A DNA stretch of 64,000 bases from Vibrio sp. HI00D65 (GCF_001635455.1 NZ_LWEH01000025.1:62001-126000), one strand, 5' to 3'. Counted from the stretch's first letter, positions 8,247 through 17,806 are shown. Made by a program: numbers and translations. The notes: generated by a model from the letters alone, not told the origin.

Positions 8247-9107
8247 ATGGATGTGTTAGGCCAGCTAAATACAGAAAGGGTCAACTCGCTATCGCGAAAA
8301 GTCCATAGTACTTGTTACTATGAAAAATACGATGAAGTTTTTCATTCTCGCCAGTCTCATATTGTAGTCGTTCACAATGGGCAATTGAGAGTTCAAACGG
8401 GTGACTGTACGCTCGATGTTGCCGCTGGTTGTGGGGTTTACCTTTCTCAAGGGGATTACTTGCTCGAATATACTCCATCAGATGGCCACTATATGGCATC
8501 AATGGTTGAATTTGACAACGAACTGGTCAGCCAATTTTTGCAAAAGCATAGTGAATTACTTATGTCGCTGCCAAAAGTTGAGAGCATTCAGTCTGGGTTG
8601 TTTCCATTCACTTTGAACATATTGGTAGATCAAGCGTTATCAGGAATTAAGGCGTTAGAGGAGCAGTCTTATCCTGATACTATTATGCGCTTAAAGTACG
8701 AGGAAATACTGATCCTACTGCTTCATGGTGATAAAGGAGAGAACCTATATGCATTATTATCACAACTGACTAACAAAACCTCAGACCGACTGCGTCGTTT
8801 TATGGAGGTCCATTACCTGAAAGAGTGGAAACTAACGGATTATGCTCAAGAGTTTGGTGCGAGCTTAACGACGTTTAAAGAGCTTTTCAATGAGCATTAT
8901 GGCGTATCTCCTAGAGCGTGGATCAGTGAGCGTCGCTTGCTGCATGCTCATAAGTTATTGCTCACCAGCAAGATGAGTATTGTCGATGTCGCAATGGAAG
9001 CGGGTTTTTCAAGCCAATCTTACTTTACGCAAAGTTATCGACGTCGATTTGGAACGACACCAAGCCGTGTACGTTCTGGGGAAGAACAAGTGCCTATAGC
9101 TAAGTGA
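8247..9107 (+). CDS. exsA: AraC-family T3SS master activator ExsA
   Basis: 286 aa. The N-terminal half (1-170) is the beta-barrel/dimerisation part to which ExsD binds in relatives. The C-terminal 100 residues hold two helix-turn-helix motifs: WKLTDYAQEFGASLTTFKELF near 195, and MSIVDVAMEAGFSSQSYFTQ near 245, ending in the AraC signature RRRFGTTPSRVR. ExsA activates T3SS operons from sites with an A-tract, GNC and TGNNA. The start ATG has a gaaggg ribosome-binding site. Expression is controlled from the long leader, and no clear ExsA site of its own was seen. The exsD operon begins just after it on the same strand, with a strong ExsA site between. Confidence 0.93.
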   Translation: MDVLGQLNTERVNSLSRKVHSTCYYEKYDEVFHSRQSHIVVVHNGQLRVQTGDCTLDVAAGCGVYLSQGDYLLEYTPSDGHYMASMVEFDNELVSQFLQKHSELLMSLPKVESIQSGLFPFTLNILVDQALSGIKALEEQSYPDTIMRLKYEEILILLLHGDKGENLYALLSQLTNKTSDRLRRFMEVHYLKEWKLTDYAQEFGASLTTFKELFNEHYGVSPRAWISERRLLHAHKLLLTSKMSIVDVAMEAGFSSQSYFTQSYRRRFGTTPSRVRSGEEQVPIAK

Positions 9108-9121
9108 AATGTCTGACGACT

Positions 9122-9146
9122 AAAATTTTCTGACTAATTTTGAAAG
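9122..9146 (+). promoter_or_regulatory. ExsA binding site of the exsD-vscB-L operon
   Basis: An A-rich start (AAAATTTT), GAC as the GNC box and TTTTGAAAG as the TGNNA box sit at consensus spacing. A perfect TATAAT follows at 9167-9172, exactly 45 bp after the first A. This promoter serves the main apparatus operon. Confidence 0.85.
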
Positions 9147-9250
9147 GCATTAACTGGCGCAAACTCTATAATGATTAGCGTAACAACGAATCAAACTAAT
9201 ACCTCTACTTCCTTCTGGATTGTTCGAAGTAGATGCGGAGAACAACACCG

Positions 9251-10231
9251 ATGAAAAAGCTGCATTGGCGACGCCGTTCGCTTTTTCCTAATAACATTGT
9301 GGCGCAAAGGAAGGTCACTGTCTTGCATAGAGGCACAAGATATGAGGGGCTAACCCAATCATCACAAGTGTCTAATGTTGTTAATGTCAATCACCGACAA
9401 CTTTTAAGTGAAGGAGTTTTGAGTTCTGAGCAATTGTCTTTGCTGCAACGTTTACTTGACCGTAATGTCGTTGATTGTCTATGTGCTAGCCAAGTGGTCA
9501 AAATCTATCAAAGGTTTGGTACCTCTCTAGACCGATTCGCAATGCGCCTCTTTCTCGAAGTGGGTGGGCAATTGAGTGATAGTCATGTGTTGAGCTCTTT
9601 TGAGCAAAGGCTGGATTATATTAATGGTCGATTGGGGTTCCGTTTCAATTTGGCATTCCCCAAAACGCTGATTCTTTCCATGTATTTAGCCATTAATGAA
9701 TGGGTTAACCGAAAGACAGATCAGACGATACTGCATGACACCATTAAACTTGAACAACTTATCAATCAACTGGGTATTCAGAAAGAGTATTGGTTGAGAC
9801 TGTCGGCGGAAGAGAACAGCGCAATTTTCGCAGATCAGCAGTTATCGCTGATTCAGAGGCAGCAGAGTGAGCTGTATGAACAGCTTGATATTCTTAATGA
9901 ACAACAAAATCAGGTCGTGGAATCCCACCGAACTAGCGTAGAAGAGTGGAAGCCAACGCTGGAAAAACTAAAGGGCCTATCTCAGCACGGCAAAACATCA
10001 GATAAGTTTATCTCTGAATGGAAAGGCTGGTGTGCTGAAGCCCGAGTTCAAGCACCTGAGCTTAAAGACGTTTGGGATGCTTGTGACCATGTTTACAGCG
10101 ATTTGAATGCGGTTGCGAAGATTTGGCAGTGGTTTCAAGACATGCATACCGTGGGTCATGTGGATCACTATTATTTTGATATTCAGAGTAATCAATGCGG
10201 TCAAGCGTGTAACCACCTCAGTCAGATTTAA
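9251..10231 (+). CDS. exsD: ExsD-like anti-activator of ExsA
   Basis: 326 aa from the ATG at 9251, preceded by GGAG ten bases upstream; an ATG at 9233 without a good ribosome-binding site would add six residues. The stretch SEGVLSSEQLSLLQRLLDR corresponds to the ESGIISARQLALLQRML region of P. aeruginosa ExsD. A long charged coiled-coil segment (about 195-245, rich in Gln and Glu) and a C-terminal HVDHYYF similar to the QDHFYW end also match. It is longer than the 276-aa Pseudomonas protein. ExsD blocks ExsA until captured by ExsC. It leads the vsc operon, so the inhibitor is made together with the apparatus. Confidence 0.82.
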   Translation: MKKLHWRRRSLFPNNIVAQRKVTVLHRGTRYEGLTQSSQVSNVVNVNHRQLLSEGVLSSEQLSLLQRLLDRNVVDCLCASQVVKIYQRFGTSLDRFAMRLFLEVGGQLSDSHVLSSFEQRLDYINGRLGFRFNLAFPKTLILSMYLAINEWVNRKTDQTILHDTIKLEQLINQLGIQKEYWLRLSAEENSAIFADQQLSLIQRQQSELYEQLDILNEQQNQVVESHRTSVEEWKPTLEKLKGLSQHGKTSDKFISEWKGWCAEARVQAPELKDVWDACDHVYSDLNAVAKIWQWFQDMHTVGHVDHYYFDIQSNQCGQACNHLSQI

Positions 10232-10243
10232 ATAGAGCTAAAT

Positions 10244-10672
10244 ATGTTAGATCAAATGATGAAATCTCTTGCGGTAACGCTGGGGGTTGGGGATTTTATT
10301 ACCTCAAATAATGGTTCCTACGATATCGAAGTCGACCAGATGCTGCTTAACATTCGGCAGCATTCATCATGGGTCTTGTGGGAAACCGTTCTCCCCTTTC
10401 AGTTTGAACAGCACCTCGATTTCCAAAAAGAGCAGGCACTCAAGCATTGTATGCAGCTCTCTTTGAAGACACTGCGCGATACGAGAAGCACGCTGACGGT
10501 TAATGATAACGAACAGTTGATTGTGCAAGGAAAGATGAAAATGGAAAGCGCAACCACAGAAGTATTGTGCACTCAGCTCTCCCAGCATGTGAATTTGGTC
10601 GAGCAGTTAAGTGCTGTGTTAGAGCATCAACGCGTCAATTATACCGTCAGCCACAGTATTTGGATTCCATAA
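10244..10672 (+). CDS. vscB: VscB, chaperone of the gate protein VopN
   Basis: 142 aa, size and order of YscB, which pairs with SycN to chaperone the secretion plug YopN/VopN. The N-terminus LDQMMKSLAVTLGVGDF follows the YscB pattern (LLKNLAASLG...F), and the end VSHSIWIP resembles VASRVGW. The fold is class I chaperone-like. It begins 12 bp after exsD, and its stop overlaps the vscC start (TAATG), indicating coupled translation. Confidence 0.82.
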   Translation: MLDQMMKSLAVTLGVGDFITSNNGSYDIEVDQMLLNIRQHSSWVLWETVLPFQFEQHLDFQKEQALKHCMQLSLKTLRDTRSTLTVNDNEQLIVQGKMKMESATTEVLCTQLSQHVNLVEQLSAVLEHQRVNYTVSHSIWIP

Positions 10673-12543
10673 TGCTTTCCGTTTTAAAAAGACAACTAAG
10701 CCGACTAGTTTGGTCTGTTGCATGTACTTTGAGTGTGTTCGCGGTATTGCCTTTACACGCATCAGAGTTGGATTGGCCTGACCAGCCGTTTCGTTACTAT
10801 GCGGACAACGATTCTTTAAAAGAACTATTGAATAACTTTGGCGCTAACTATCGCGTTTCTGTGTCGGTCAGTGACAAGGTCAATGATCGAGTTAGTGGCC
10901 GATTTACTCCAGAAGACCCAGCCGAGTTTCTCGACTACCTAGCACAGGTCTACAACATGATGTGGTATTTCGATGGCGCGGTGTTGCATGTGTACAAAGC
11001 GACGGAAACCCGTTCACGACTGCTACAGCTTGAACTTCTGACAGCCCGTGAACTGCGCAGTACTCTGATATCGACAGGGATTTGGGATTCTCGCTATGGT
11101 TGGCGTGCGGCAGAGAACAAAGGGTTGGTTTATTTAGCTGGCCCACCTAGATACGTTGATTTGGTTGTGCAAACAGCCGAAGCGCTGGAAAGCCGGTTGG
11201 TTCAAAAGTCCAACTCTACTGATGAGCTGTTTGTTGAAATTATTCCTTTGAAATATGCCTCGGCGACAGATAGAGAAATTACTTATCGCGATCAAGGGGT
11301 CACGGTGCCGGGCGTAGCTTCAGTACTGAGCAGAGTCTTGTCGGGTGTTCAAACTCAGATAAAGGCGACTAGAGAGGGTGAAGAAACGGATATTAATACG
11401 GCTGCAATCACGACGAAGAATGTTTCTGTGCATGGCGGCGCATCAGTAGAGGCTGAGCCTGGATTAAACGCCATTATAGTTCGTGATACACAAGCGCGCT
11501 TGCCCTTGTACCGCAAGTTAGTCGCTCAGTTGGATCAGCCACAGTCACGAATCGAAGTTGCACTCTCGATTGTTGATATCAGTGCGAACGATTTGAGTCA
11601 ATTGGGTGTGGATTGGCGAGCGGGTCTTGACGTAGGCAACAACAGCATTCTTGACATAAAAACCACGGGTGATGTTGATGGTGGCGATGTAACGCTAGGC
11701 AGCGGGCAGACTTTCAAATCATTGCTTGATGCGACCAACTTAAATTATCTGTTGGCTCAAGTTCGCTTATTGGAATCTCAAGGCAGTGCTCAAGTTGTGT
11801 CTCGACCTACTTTGCTAACTCAGGAAAACGTGGAGGCAGTCTTGAACAACAGCAGCACTTTCTACGTTAAGTTGGTCGGTAGAGAAACGGCAGCCCTTGA
11901 AGAGGTGACCTACGGTACTTTACTGCGCATCGTTCCACGCATTGTCGGAGACCGATTTGTTGAAAGGCCCGAAATCAACCTAAGTTTGCATCTTGAGGAC
12001 GGTGCTCAAATTCCAGATGGTGGTGTTGATGATGTGCCATCTATTCGCAAGACAGAGATCAGTACGCTGGCGACGGTTAAGCAAGGACAAAGCCTGTTAA
12101 TCGGTGGTGTATACCGTGATGAAGTGAGTCATCAGCTGCGGAAAGTCCCTTTATTGGGAGACATTCCATACCTTGGTGCCTTGTTTCGAAGTACCACTGA
12201 TACCACCAGAAGAACGGTGCGCATGTTCATTATTGAGCCGAGAATTGTTGTCGATGGCATTGGTGACAACGTGCTTATCGGTAATGAGTATGACTTAAGG
12301 CCTAAGCTCGGTGCCTTGAATAATATTTCAAATAACAGTGCAGGTCTGAAATCGGCACTCGCGCTCTACAGTTGTTCATCTCAAGTACAAGCGGAGCGTC
12401 ATCAGCAAGACCTGTTGTCACAGGGTAAGTCTTCTGTGCTATCGCAATGCGAGCTGCCTTCGGGACAAAAAGGATGGCGAGTGCAAATCAAAGAGTGTGA
12501 TGGCTCAGATAATCATTGCCTTCGACCATTAGAGGAGAATTAG
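10672..12543 (+). CDS. vscC: VscC, T3SS outer-membrane secretin
   Basis: 623 aa from the ATG at 10672, which begins a signal peptide (hydrophobic WSVACTLSVFAVLPLHA). N0/N1 and N3 periplasmic modules lie at about 40-320, including NAIIVRDTQARLPLYRKLVAQLD. The secretin core follows, with VVSRPTLLTQENVEAVLNNS and KVPLLGDIPYLGALFRST. The C-terminal tail (about 570-623) contains four Cys and should include the pilotin-binding S domain. The open frame extends further upstream but overlaps vscB and lacks a signal. It forms the outer ring through which the needle passes. Confidence 0.95.
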   Translation: MLSVLKRQLSRLVWSVACTLSVFAVLPLHASELDWPDQPFRYYADNDSLKELLNNFGANYRVSVSVSDKVNDRVSGRFTPEDPAEFLDYLAQVYNMMWYFDGAVLHVYKATETRSRLLQLELLTARELRSTLISTGIWDSRYGWRAAENKGLVYLAGPPRYVDLVVQTAEALESRLVQKSNSTDELFVEIIPLKYASATDREITYRDQGVTVPGVASVLSRVLSGVQTQIKATREGEETDINTAAITTKNVSVHGGASVEAEPGLNAIIVRDTQARLPLYRKLVAQLDQPQSRIEVALSIVDISANDLSQLGVDWRAGLDVGNNSILDIKTTGDVDGGDVTLGSGQTFKSLLDATNLNYLLAQVRLLESQGSAQVVSRPTLLTQENVEAVLNNSSTFYVKLVGRETAALEEVTYGTLLRIVPRIVGDRFVERPEINLSLHLEDGAQIPDGGVDDVPSIRKTEISTLATVKQGQSLLIGGVYRDEVSHQLRKVPLLGDIPYLGALFRSTTDTTRRTVRMFIIEPRIVVDGIGDNVLIGNEYDLRPKLGALNNISNNSAGLKSALALYSCSSQVQAERHQQDLLSQGKSSVLSQCELPSGQKGWRVQIKECDGSDNHCLRPLEEN

Positions 12544-12548
12544 CCTCA

Positions 12549-13850
12549 ATGCAGCAATGGAAAATTCGTATTCTCTCAGGTGTTCATGCCGGAGTAGAGG
12601 TGACCTTACCCAATGACTCATTGGTTTTGGGGAGCGATGACTTTACCGCCGATCTCGTATTAACCGATTCAGACATCAAGGGGAGTCACCTTGTATTGGT
12701 ATGCAATGGCGATAGCGTTTTACTGCGTGACTGTGAAGACGTTTCGATCAATAACGAAAGAGTTACGGTTGACGCTGATGGGTTGGAATTATCACGCAAC
12801 GCTTTGGTTTCGGTTGGTCGCTTAACGTTTGCGGTAGGACACCTTGAAGACAACTTGGTGAGCGATATCGCGAGGGAAACCACAGATAAACAATCAGTAT
12901 CGATCAGCCATAAAGCGTCATCAGGTTGGAAGAGAACGTTTTTGCTCGGCTTGATGTGTAGCTTGATCCCAAGCGTGATATTTGCCGGTGTTTGGTATAG
13001 CCAAATCCGAGCCAGCGACAGCGATACCATCACGGCAGCAGAGCCCATCGTTTTAGTTCGCAATATTCTCAGCGAATTGAAACTCGATGATGTGCGGGTT
13101 GAATGGAATGCAACAGTAAGGCAGGCGGTACTGGAAGGATACGTCGAGGATAGAACCGCAAAACTGCAGCTATTGGGAAGAATTGACGCGCTTGGGCTCA
13201 ACTACAAAAGTGACCTGCGAACCATGGAAGAGATTCGTCGCGGTGTACGCTTTATCTTACGTAACCTCGGTTATCACCAAGTTAAAATTGAGAATGGTGA
13301 AGAGACTGGCACGCTGCTCCTAACGGGGTACATTGATGACGCGAGCCGTTGGAGCCAAGTCGAGCAGATATTAGAACGTGATGTCCCAGGACTAGTCGCT
13401 TGGAAGGTCGAATTGCAAAGAGCGGGAGCCTATATGGATACGCTCAAAACATTGCTTGAAAAAGCAGAGTTACTAAAGAAAGTTCAGCTAGCGACAAGTG
13501 ACGATCGTATCGAAGTACGGGGTGAGTTGGACGATATCGAGACCACTCGATTCTATGGGGTTACGAGGGATTTCCGTGAGCAGTATGGCGAGAAACCTTA
13601 CTTGGTTTTGAAGTCCATTCCGAAAGTAAGCAAGGGAACCAACATCGATTTTCCGTTTCGAAGCGTGAATTTCGGTCAAGTCCCTTATGTGATCCTTACG
13701 GACAATGTTCGTTATATGGTAGGGGCTCGAACCCCTCAAGGATATCGCATTTCTAGCGTCACCCCAGCAGGAATTGAGCTGGTGAAAGGCGGGCGAGTGA
13801 TCACGATCAATCTAGGGTATGAAGGTGGAAATACCAATGACAAATCTTGA
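12549..13850 (+). CDS. vscD: VscD, inner-membrane ring protein
   Basis: 433 aa. An N-terminal FHA-like cytoplasmic domain (about 1-110) is followed by one membrane helix near 140-160 (FLLGLMCSLIPSVIFAGVWY) and a periplasmic part with BON-like ring-building repeats. This is the YscD/PrgH layout, linking the cytoplasmic sorting platform to the ring. It starts five bases after the vscC stop and overlaps vscE by 14 bp. Confidence 0.92.
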   Translation: MQQWKIRILSGVHAGVEVTLPNDSLVLGSDDFTADLVLTDSDIKGSHLVLVCNGDSVLLRDCEDVSINNERVTVDADGLELSRNALVSVGRLTFAVGHLEDNLVSDIARETTDKQSVSISHKASSGWKRTFLLGLMCSLIPSVIFAGVWYSQIRASDSDTITAAEPIVLVRNILSELKLDDVRVEWNATVRQAVLEGYVEDRTAKLQLLGRIDALGLNYKSDLRTMEEIRRGVRFILRNLGYHQVKIENGEETGTLLLTGYIDDASRWSQVEQILERDVPGLVAWKVELQRAGAYMDTLKTLLEKAELLKKVQLATSDDRIEVRGELDDIETTRFYGVTRDFREQYGEKPYLVLKSIPKVSKGTNIDFPFRSVNFGQVPYVILTDNVRYMVGARTPQGYRISSVTPAGIELVKGGRVITINLGYEGGNTNDKS

Positions 13851-14043
13851 ACAACTACTACAAAGCGACTCGGGGCAGGAACAGAAAGAGGCCATTATTC
13901 TCAAGTTCAAGCAAGCGCAATCTGCGGTTAAGCGCCAGCTTGATTTAGGCTGTACACCCCATGAATATCAGTTGCTACTCAAACAGCATGAAGCCTATCA
14001 AGCGGCCTTAGCTGTGATTGAAACTGTCGAATGCAATAAATAA
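13837..14043 (+). CDS. vscE: VscE, needle-subunit co-chaperone
   Basis: 68 aa, matching YscE (66 aa) in size and position. It is a helical hairpin rich in Gln and Lys (EQKEAIILKFKQAQ). YscE and YscG together hold the needle subunit YscF soluble in the cytoplasm. The ATG at 13837 lies inside the end of vscD. Confidence 0.85.
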   Translation: MTNLEQLLQSDSGQEQKEAIILKFKQAQSAVKRQLDLGCTPHEYQLLLKQHEAYQAALAVIETVECNK

Positions 14044-14059
14044 ACAAGAGGCAATACCT

Positions 14060-14308
14060 ATGTCATTTTATGATCCGAGTAATAGTGTTTATCTCGATGA
14101 TGTTAAAGCGAAACTAGAAGAACAAGCAAAGGCAGCAAATGAGGCCGTGAACGTAGCGATCAAAAACTTAGAATCCAACGCTGATGACCCATCAAAGCTG
14201 GCTGAATTGCAGCATACTATCAACAAATGGTCAGTGATTTATAACATCAATGCGACCACAACTCGCGCAATTAAGGATGTGATGCAGTCGATTCTACAGA
14301 AGGTGTAG
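14060..14308 (+). CDS. vscF: VscF, T3SS needle subunit
   Basis: 82 aa, starting MSFYDPSNSVYLDDV. Needle subunits are two-helix hairpins with a P-(S/D)-(D/N)-P-type turn; here the turn is NADDPSKLAELQ near residue 47. The C-terminus NINATTTRAIKDVMQSILQKV fits the polymerising helix. Other YscF proteins are about 85 aa. The ATG at 14060 has an acaagaggcaat ribosome-binding region. Confidence 0.92.
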   Translation: MSFYDPSNSVYLDDVKAKLEEQAKAANEAVNVAIKNLESNADDPSKLAELQHTINKWSVIYNINATTTRAIKDVMQSILQKV

Positions 14309-14311
14309 GTT

Positions 14312-14668
14312 ATGGAAAAAGACATGCGTTTGCTGCTGGCCGAAACGGCTTTGATGGCAACCGGTATACATCGCCATGAAGAGGCAGAGACGATTGCATC
14401 TTGCCTCGAATCCCAAAGGGGTACTGAGGAGGTCGTTGCAATGATTCGCTCTATGAGTTTGATGAACCGCGGTCGCTACGAAGAGGCTCATCGCTTGCTT
14501 GAACCAGTTTGCGAAGACTCTACTGATTTAGTCTGCTTAGCGGCTCTCGCTGCTGGTAAAGCAGGGTTAGCGAACAAAGCTGAATCTTGGCTGGCGATTG
14601 CTTCAAAAGGCAGTGAGGAAAGCCAAGCGTTTACTGCGAGCTTCTCTCAGGATATCAGGAACCTTTAA
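14312..14668 (+). CDS. vscG: VscG, TPR-like needle chaperone
   Basis: 118 aa (YscG is about 115). It is all helical with TPR-like repeats (LLLAETALMATGIHRHEEAE, then SLMNRGRYEEAHRLL). With VscE it should wrap the C-terminal helix of VscF. It starts three bases after vscF, and its stop overlaps the vscH start (TAATGA). Confidence 0.87.
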   Translation: MEKDMRLLLAETALMATGIHRHEEAETIASCLESQRGTEEVVAMIRSMSLMNRGRYEEAHRLLEPVCEDSTDLVCLAALAAGKAGLANKAESWLAIASKGSEESQAFTASFSQDIRNL

Positions 14669-15315
14669 TGAAGGTTGAAAACAACTCGCTCAACTATGTG
14701 CTAAGTCAGGTTCAGCAGCCAGCCAGAGTTGCTCCGCTCGAGGCACACAAGATGAGCCGTTTGATGAGTGAAAGTGCATCTGACAGCAGTTCATCAAACA
14801 AGAGTGCATCGCCAGTGCAAAAAACTACAGACATAGTCTCTCAATCTGAGGCCAAAGTGACGGTAATTAAAGAGTGGTATGAGGTGCTCAAGAGTTCCGG
14901 AAACTTCAGCTCAACGGCACTTAACCGCTCACTTGACGGAGTGCTTACTTCTTCAAGCGATCAGAAAGAAGCGTTGTGGTATGCACTTAACCAGGAAAGA
15001 AGCGCAAAAGGCACCGATAAAGCGTCACCAGAATTACTGGCTTCACTCGAACAAGAATTATTGGGCAGTTTTTCTGGACGTTTACTAGCAGATCCTCCAA
15101 AAGACCGTGAGGAGCTAAAAGTGTTGCTGTCTGAGCATTTCTCTCTCAGTGCGCAAAAGGAACAAGCACTTTGGCATAGCTGGGCCGAGTTGAAAGAGAC
15201 TTCTGATCAACAGTCATTGTTAGACCTAGTACGGGAAGAGTTGAGTTTTGTTATACAAATCAACTCGATGGTCAAAAACATGCTGACTTACAGCCACAAA
15301 CTAGATCTTTCATAG
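14668..15315 (+). CDS. vscH: VscH, YopR-like early secreted protein
   Basis: 215 aa by position equals YscH/YopR, a secreted regulator of needle assembly. YopR is 165 aa; the extra length here is a Ser/Lys-rich N-terminal region (about 25-60) typical of secretion signals. The helical C-terminal part contains ALWYALNQER and ALWHSWAELKE. Identity is based mostly on operon order. Confidence 0.78.
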   Translation: MKVENNSLNYVLSQVQQPARVAPLEAHKMSRLMSESASDSSSSNKSASPVQKTTDIVSQSEAKVTVIKEWYEVLKSSGNFSSTALNRSLDGVLTSSSDQKEALWYALNQERSAKGTDKASPELLASLEQELLGSFSGRLLADPPKDREELKVLLSEHFSLSAQKEQALWHSWAELKETSDQQSLLDLVREELSFVIQINSMVKNMLTYSHKLDLS

Positions 15316-15323
15316 GAACGCAG

Positions 15324-15668
15324 ATGATTAATACGCAGTACACCGAAGTCATACAGACGAATCTAGAGCAAGTGCAAGATGCACAAGCTCAGGATGGGCT
15401 TAGTGAACGTTTCGAGCAAGCGATGTCGGTCCCGGAAGGAAACAATGGCTTGGAAGGTGGTTTGTTAGAAAACATTAGCGAACTGAAAAATACCATCGAT
15501 AACGCAAAAAGCAGTTTAGCTGACAGCATGAAAATTGTGGGCGACGATCCTGCTCAGCTTTTGCAAATGCAATGGGCGTTGACTCGAATTACCTTTCAAG
15601 AGGAGCTGATCGCCAAGACGGTAGGTAAAACGACGCAAAACGTAGAAACACTGTTGAAGGCACAGTAG
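15324..15668 (+). CDS. vscI: VscI, inner rod protein
   Basis: 114 aa, the size and position of YscI (115 aa). The C-terminal half carries the rod-subunit pattern: [29 protein letters not shown]. It lines the basal-body channel beneath the needle and takes part in substrate switching. Confidence 0.9.
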   Translation: MINTQYTEVIQTNLEQVQDAQAQDGLSERFEQAMSVPEGNNGLEGGLLENISELKNTIDNAKSSLADSMKIVGDDPAQLLQMQWALTRITFQEELIAKTVGKTTQNVETLLKAQ

Positions 15669-15670
15669 CG

Positions 15671-16486
15671 ATGATGAAAGTAAAAGCCATGATGAAAGCA
15701 ATAGTCATGACAAAGGTAGTAGTTGCAATGAGGTCAGTCACCACAAGAAAAAAAATGCGTGCAGTAAGCATGTTACTGGTTCTATTTTTGGTGGGGTGTC
15801 AGACCGAACTTTACACCGGCGTGAGCCAGAAAGAAGGCAACGAAATGTTGTCAATCTTACTTTCTGAAGGCGTCGTCGCCACCAAAGAACCAGATAAAGA
15901 CAACACCGTCAAGTTGATGGTGGATAAGGCACAAATAGCGTTCGCGGTTGACGCGCTTAAGCGCAAAGGTTATCCAAGAGAGCAGTTCTCGACACTGAAA
16001 GAAGTCTTCCCCAAAGACGATCTGATTTCTTCTCCGCTTGCCGAGCGAGCCAGACTTATTTACGCGAAATCGCAAGAGTTGTCGTCCACACTGTCACAAA
16101 TTGACGGCGTGCTAGTCGCTCGCGTCCACGTTGTACTTGAAGACCAAAACCTTCGTCCTGGTGAGCGCCCAACGCCGGCATCGGCATCTGTTTTTATCAA
16201 GCATGCCGCCGATGTCGCGTTGGATTCTTATATCCCACAAATAAAACTATTAGTGAATAACAGCATTGAAGGGCTGAACTACGACCGTATTAGTGTGGTT
16301 ATGGTGCCATCTTCGGAAGTACGCGTGATATCTCAAGATAATCAATTCGAAAGCATTCTGTCGATTCAAGTGACCAAAGACACGGCAAGCCATCTGATTG
16401 CTATCCTTGTTTTCTTGGTACTGCTGATCATTGGCTCTAACGCAGCAACGTTTGCTTGGTGCCGCAGGAACGTGAAACGTGGTTAA
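15671..16486 (+). CDS. vscJ: VscJ, inner-membrane ring lipoprotein
   Basis: 271 aa. The lipobox FLVGC is at Cys42, and the mature part is the YscJ/PrgK-type periplasmic double domain ([33 protein letters not shown]). A C-terminal membrane helix ([20 protein letters not shown]) is followed by a short basic tail. The start used here, 15671, gives an unusual Met/Lys/Val-rich region of about 30 residues before the signal. A Met at 15755 would give a normal short lipoprotein signal but has no ribosome-binding site, whereas GAAGG precedes 15671. Confidence 0.92.
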   Translation: MMKVKAMMKAIVMTKVVVAMRSVTTRKKMRAVSMLLVLFLVGCQTELYTGVSQKEGNEMLSILLSEGVVATKEPDKDNTVKLMVDKAQIAFAVDALKRKGYPREQFSTLKEVFPKDDLISSPLAERARLIYAKSQELSSTLSQIDGVLVARVHVVLEDQNLRPGERPTPASASVFIKHAADVALDSYIPQIKLLVNNSIEGLNYDRISVVMVPSSEVRVISQDNQFESILSIQVTKDTASHLIAILVFLVLLIIGSNAATFAWCRRNVKRG

Positions 16487-17144
16487 TTCCGAAACGCCAG
16501 TCTCCCAAATTCAGCATCAGTTTAACTATTGCCCTTGCAGCTACATTGACGAAAGTTGGATAACGGAAAAACAGTCTTGGTTGTTAAAACTCCAAGGCTG
16601 GAGAAACCAAGCGGCCATCAATAAGTGGTGTATTGAAGACTGGGAGTTATCGCCAATTACAGATCATGCTTTTAATCATCCATACAACAGTTTGGCTTTG
16701 CTGCCTGTTGAGGCAACAGATCGACTGCTGTTGATGATTGGCGGAATCATGCATTGCCAAGCGATGCGCCAAGTGGTACTAAAGCAACCTAAACAATGTC
16801 TTAATCAGGTTTTTGGGGTGGATGAAACGCGTTTTTTGATCCAACAAGGGCCGATGATGATTTCCAACTGGCCCAGAGGGTGGCAAAAGCCACTGCCAAA
16901 CAGCCTCGATGAAAAAAGCTTTGAAAAGACAGCCCGAGAGCTAGGGTATTTATGGATCAAGTTCTTATTGGCAAAGTCACCATCAGAGTTAGTGCAACGA
17001 TGGCAGTTCAAGCTCGAACGTCAACTGACGTTGGCGGATCATAGTGCAGATTGGTTGGATGACACGCATCGCGATCTCGCATATCGACTTATCAAGAAAA
17101 TCGCAAAACAGGTAATTCCTCAATGGTTTCATTTGTTGAAATAA
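16479..17144 (+). CDS. vscK: VscK, sorting-platform linker
   Basis: 221 aa with a GTG start overlapping the vscJ stop. YscK (about 209 aa) links VscD to the VscQ/VscL platform in the cytoplasm. The sequence is Trp-rich and poorly conserved ([41 protein letters not shown]). The call rests on order between vscJ and vscL and on size. Confidence 0.83.
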   Translation: MVNSETPVSQIQHQFNYCPCSYIDESWITEKQSWLLKLQGWRNQAAINKWCIEDWELSPITDHAFNHPYNSLALLPVEATDRLLLMIGGIMHCQAMRQVVLKQPKQCLNQVFGVDETRFLIQQGPMMISNWPRGWQKPLPNSLDEKSFEKTARELGYLWIKFLLAKSPSELVQRWQFKLERQLTLADHSADWLDDTHRDLAYRLIKKIAKQVIPQWFHLLK

Positions 17145-17758
17145 AAACCGACAACTTGCAATTGGCACCGGGCTTAAAAGTGCTTAAAGCAAAGGACTAT
17201 GTGAGTTACTTAGATTCACAGCATCTGGTTGAGGCAGCGCACTCAAAAGCAGAAAGCATCATTGCCAAAGCGGATGAAGCCTATGAGTTAGAGAGGCAGC
17301 GAGGTTATCAGGATGGCATCGATCAAGCGAAGATCGAGAACGCTGAAACCATGCTGGCAACGCTGGCTCGATGTAACGAATACTATTTGCAGGTCGAGCA
17401 TAAAATGACAGGCGTTGTGCTCGATGCCGTTAGAAAGATCATCAACAGCTTTGATGATGTGGATACTACGGCAAGTGTCGTGAGAGAGGCGCTCCAGCTT
17501 GTCAGTAACCAAAAGCAAGTGATTCTGCATGTACACCCAGATCAGGTTACTGAAGTTCGGGAGAAAGTGTCTTCCATACTCAGTGATTTCCCAGAGGTGG
17601 GGTACGTTGAAGTCATTGCCGATGCGCGTTTAAAAAACGGCGGCTGCATATTGGAGACAGAGGTCGGTATTATTGACGCGAGTATCGACGGTCAACTGCA
17701 AGCGCTTAAGCAAGCTATTACTAAGCAATTGAGTGAACGCCAACAGATACAGCCTTAA
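17123..17758 (+). CDS. vscL: VscL, ATPase stator/regulator
   Basis: 211 aa, YscL/FliH family. An Ala/Glu-rich coiled coil (about 35-90) is followed by a V-type ATPase E-like C-terminal domain (KQVILHVHPDQVTEV ... RLKNGGCILETEVGIIDAS). It connects the ATPase VscN with VscQ. It is the last gene of the exsD-vsc operon, overlaps vscK, and is followed by a terminator. Confidence 0.92.
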   Translation: MVSFVEIKTDNLQLAPGLKVLKAKDYVSYLDSQHLVEAAHSKAESIIAKADEAYELERQRGYQDGIDQAKIENAETMLATLARCNEYYLQVEHKMTGVVLDAVRKIINSFDDVDTTASVVREALQLVSNQKQVILHVHPDQVTEVREKVSSILSDFPEVGYVEVIADARLKNGGCILETEVGIIDASIDGQLQALKQAITKQLSERQQIQP

Positions 17759-17781
17759 CGCGTTTATTTTTGCTCACCGAA

Positions 17782-17806
17782 AGTCCAGCCATGCTGGGCT
17801 TTTTTA
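17782..17806 (+). terminator. Intrinsic terminator of the exsD-vscL operon
   Basis: An 8-bp stem with one G-T pair (agtccagc / gctgggct) and a tiny loop is followed by tttttt. It ends the main operon 25 bp after vscL. Confidence 0.85.
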
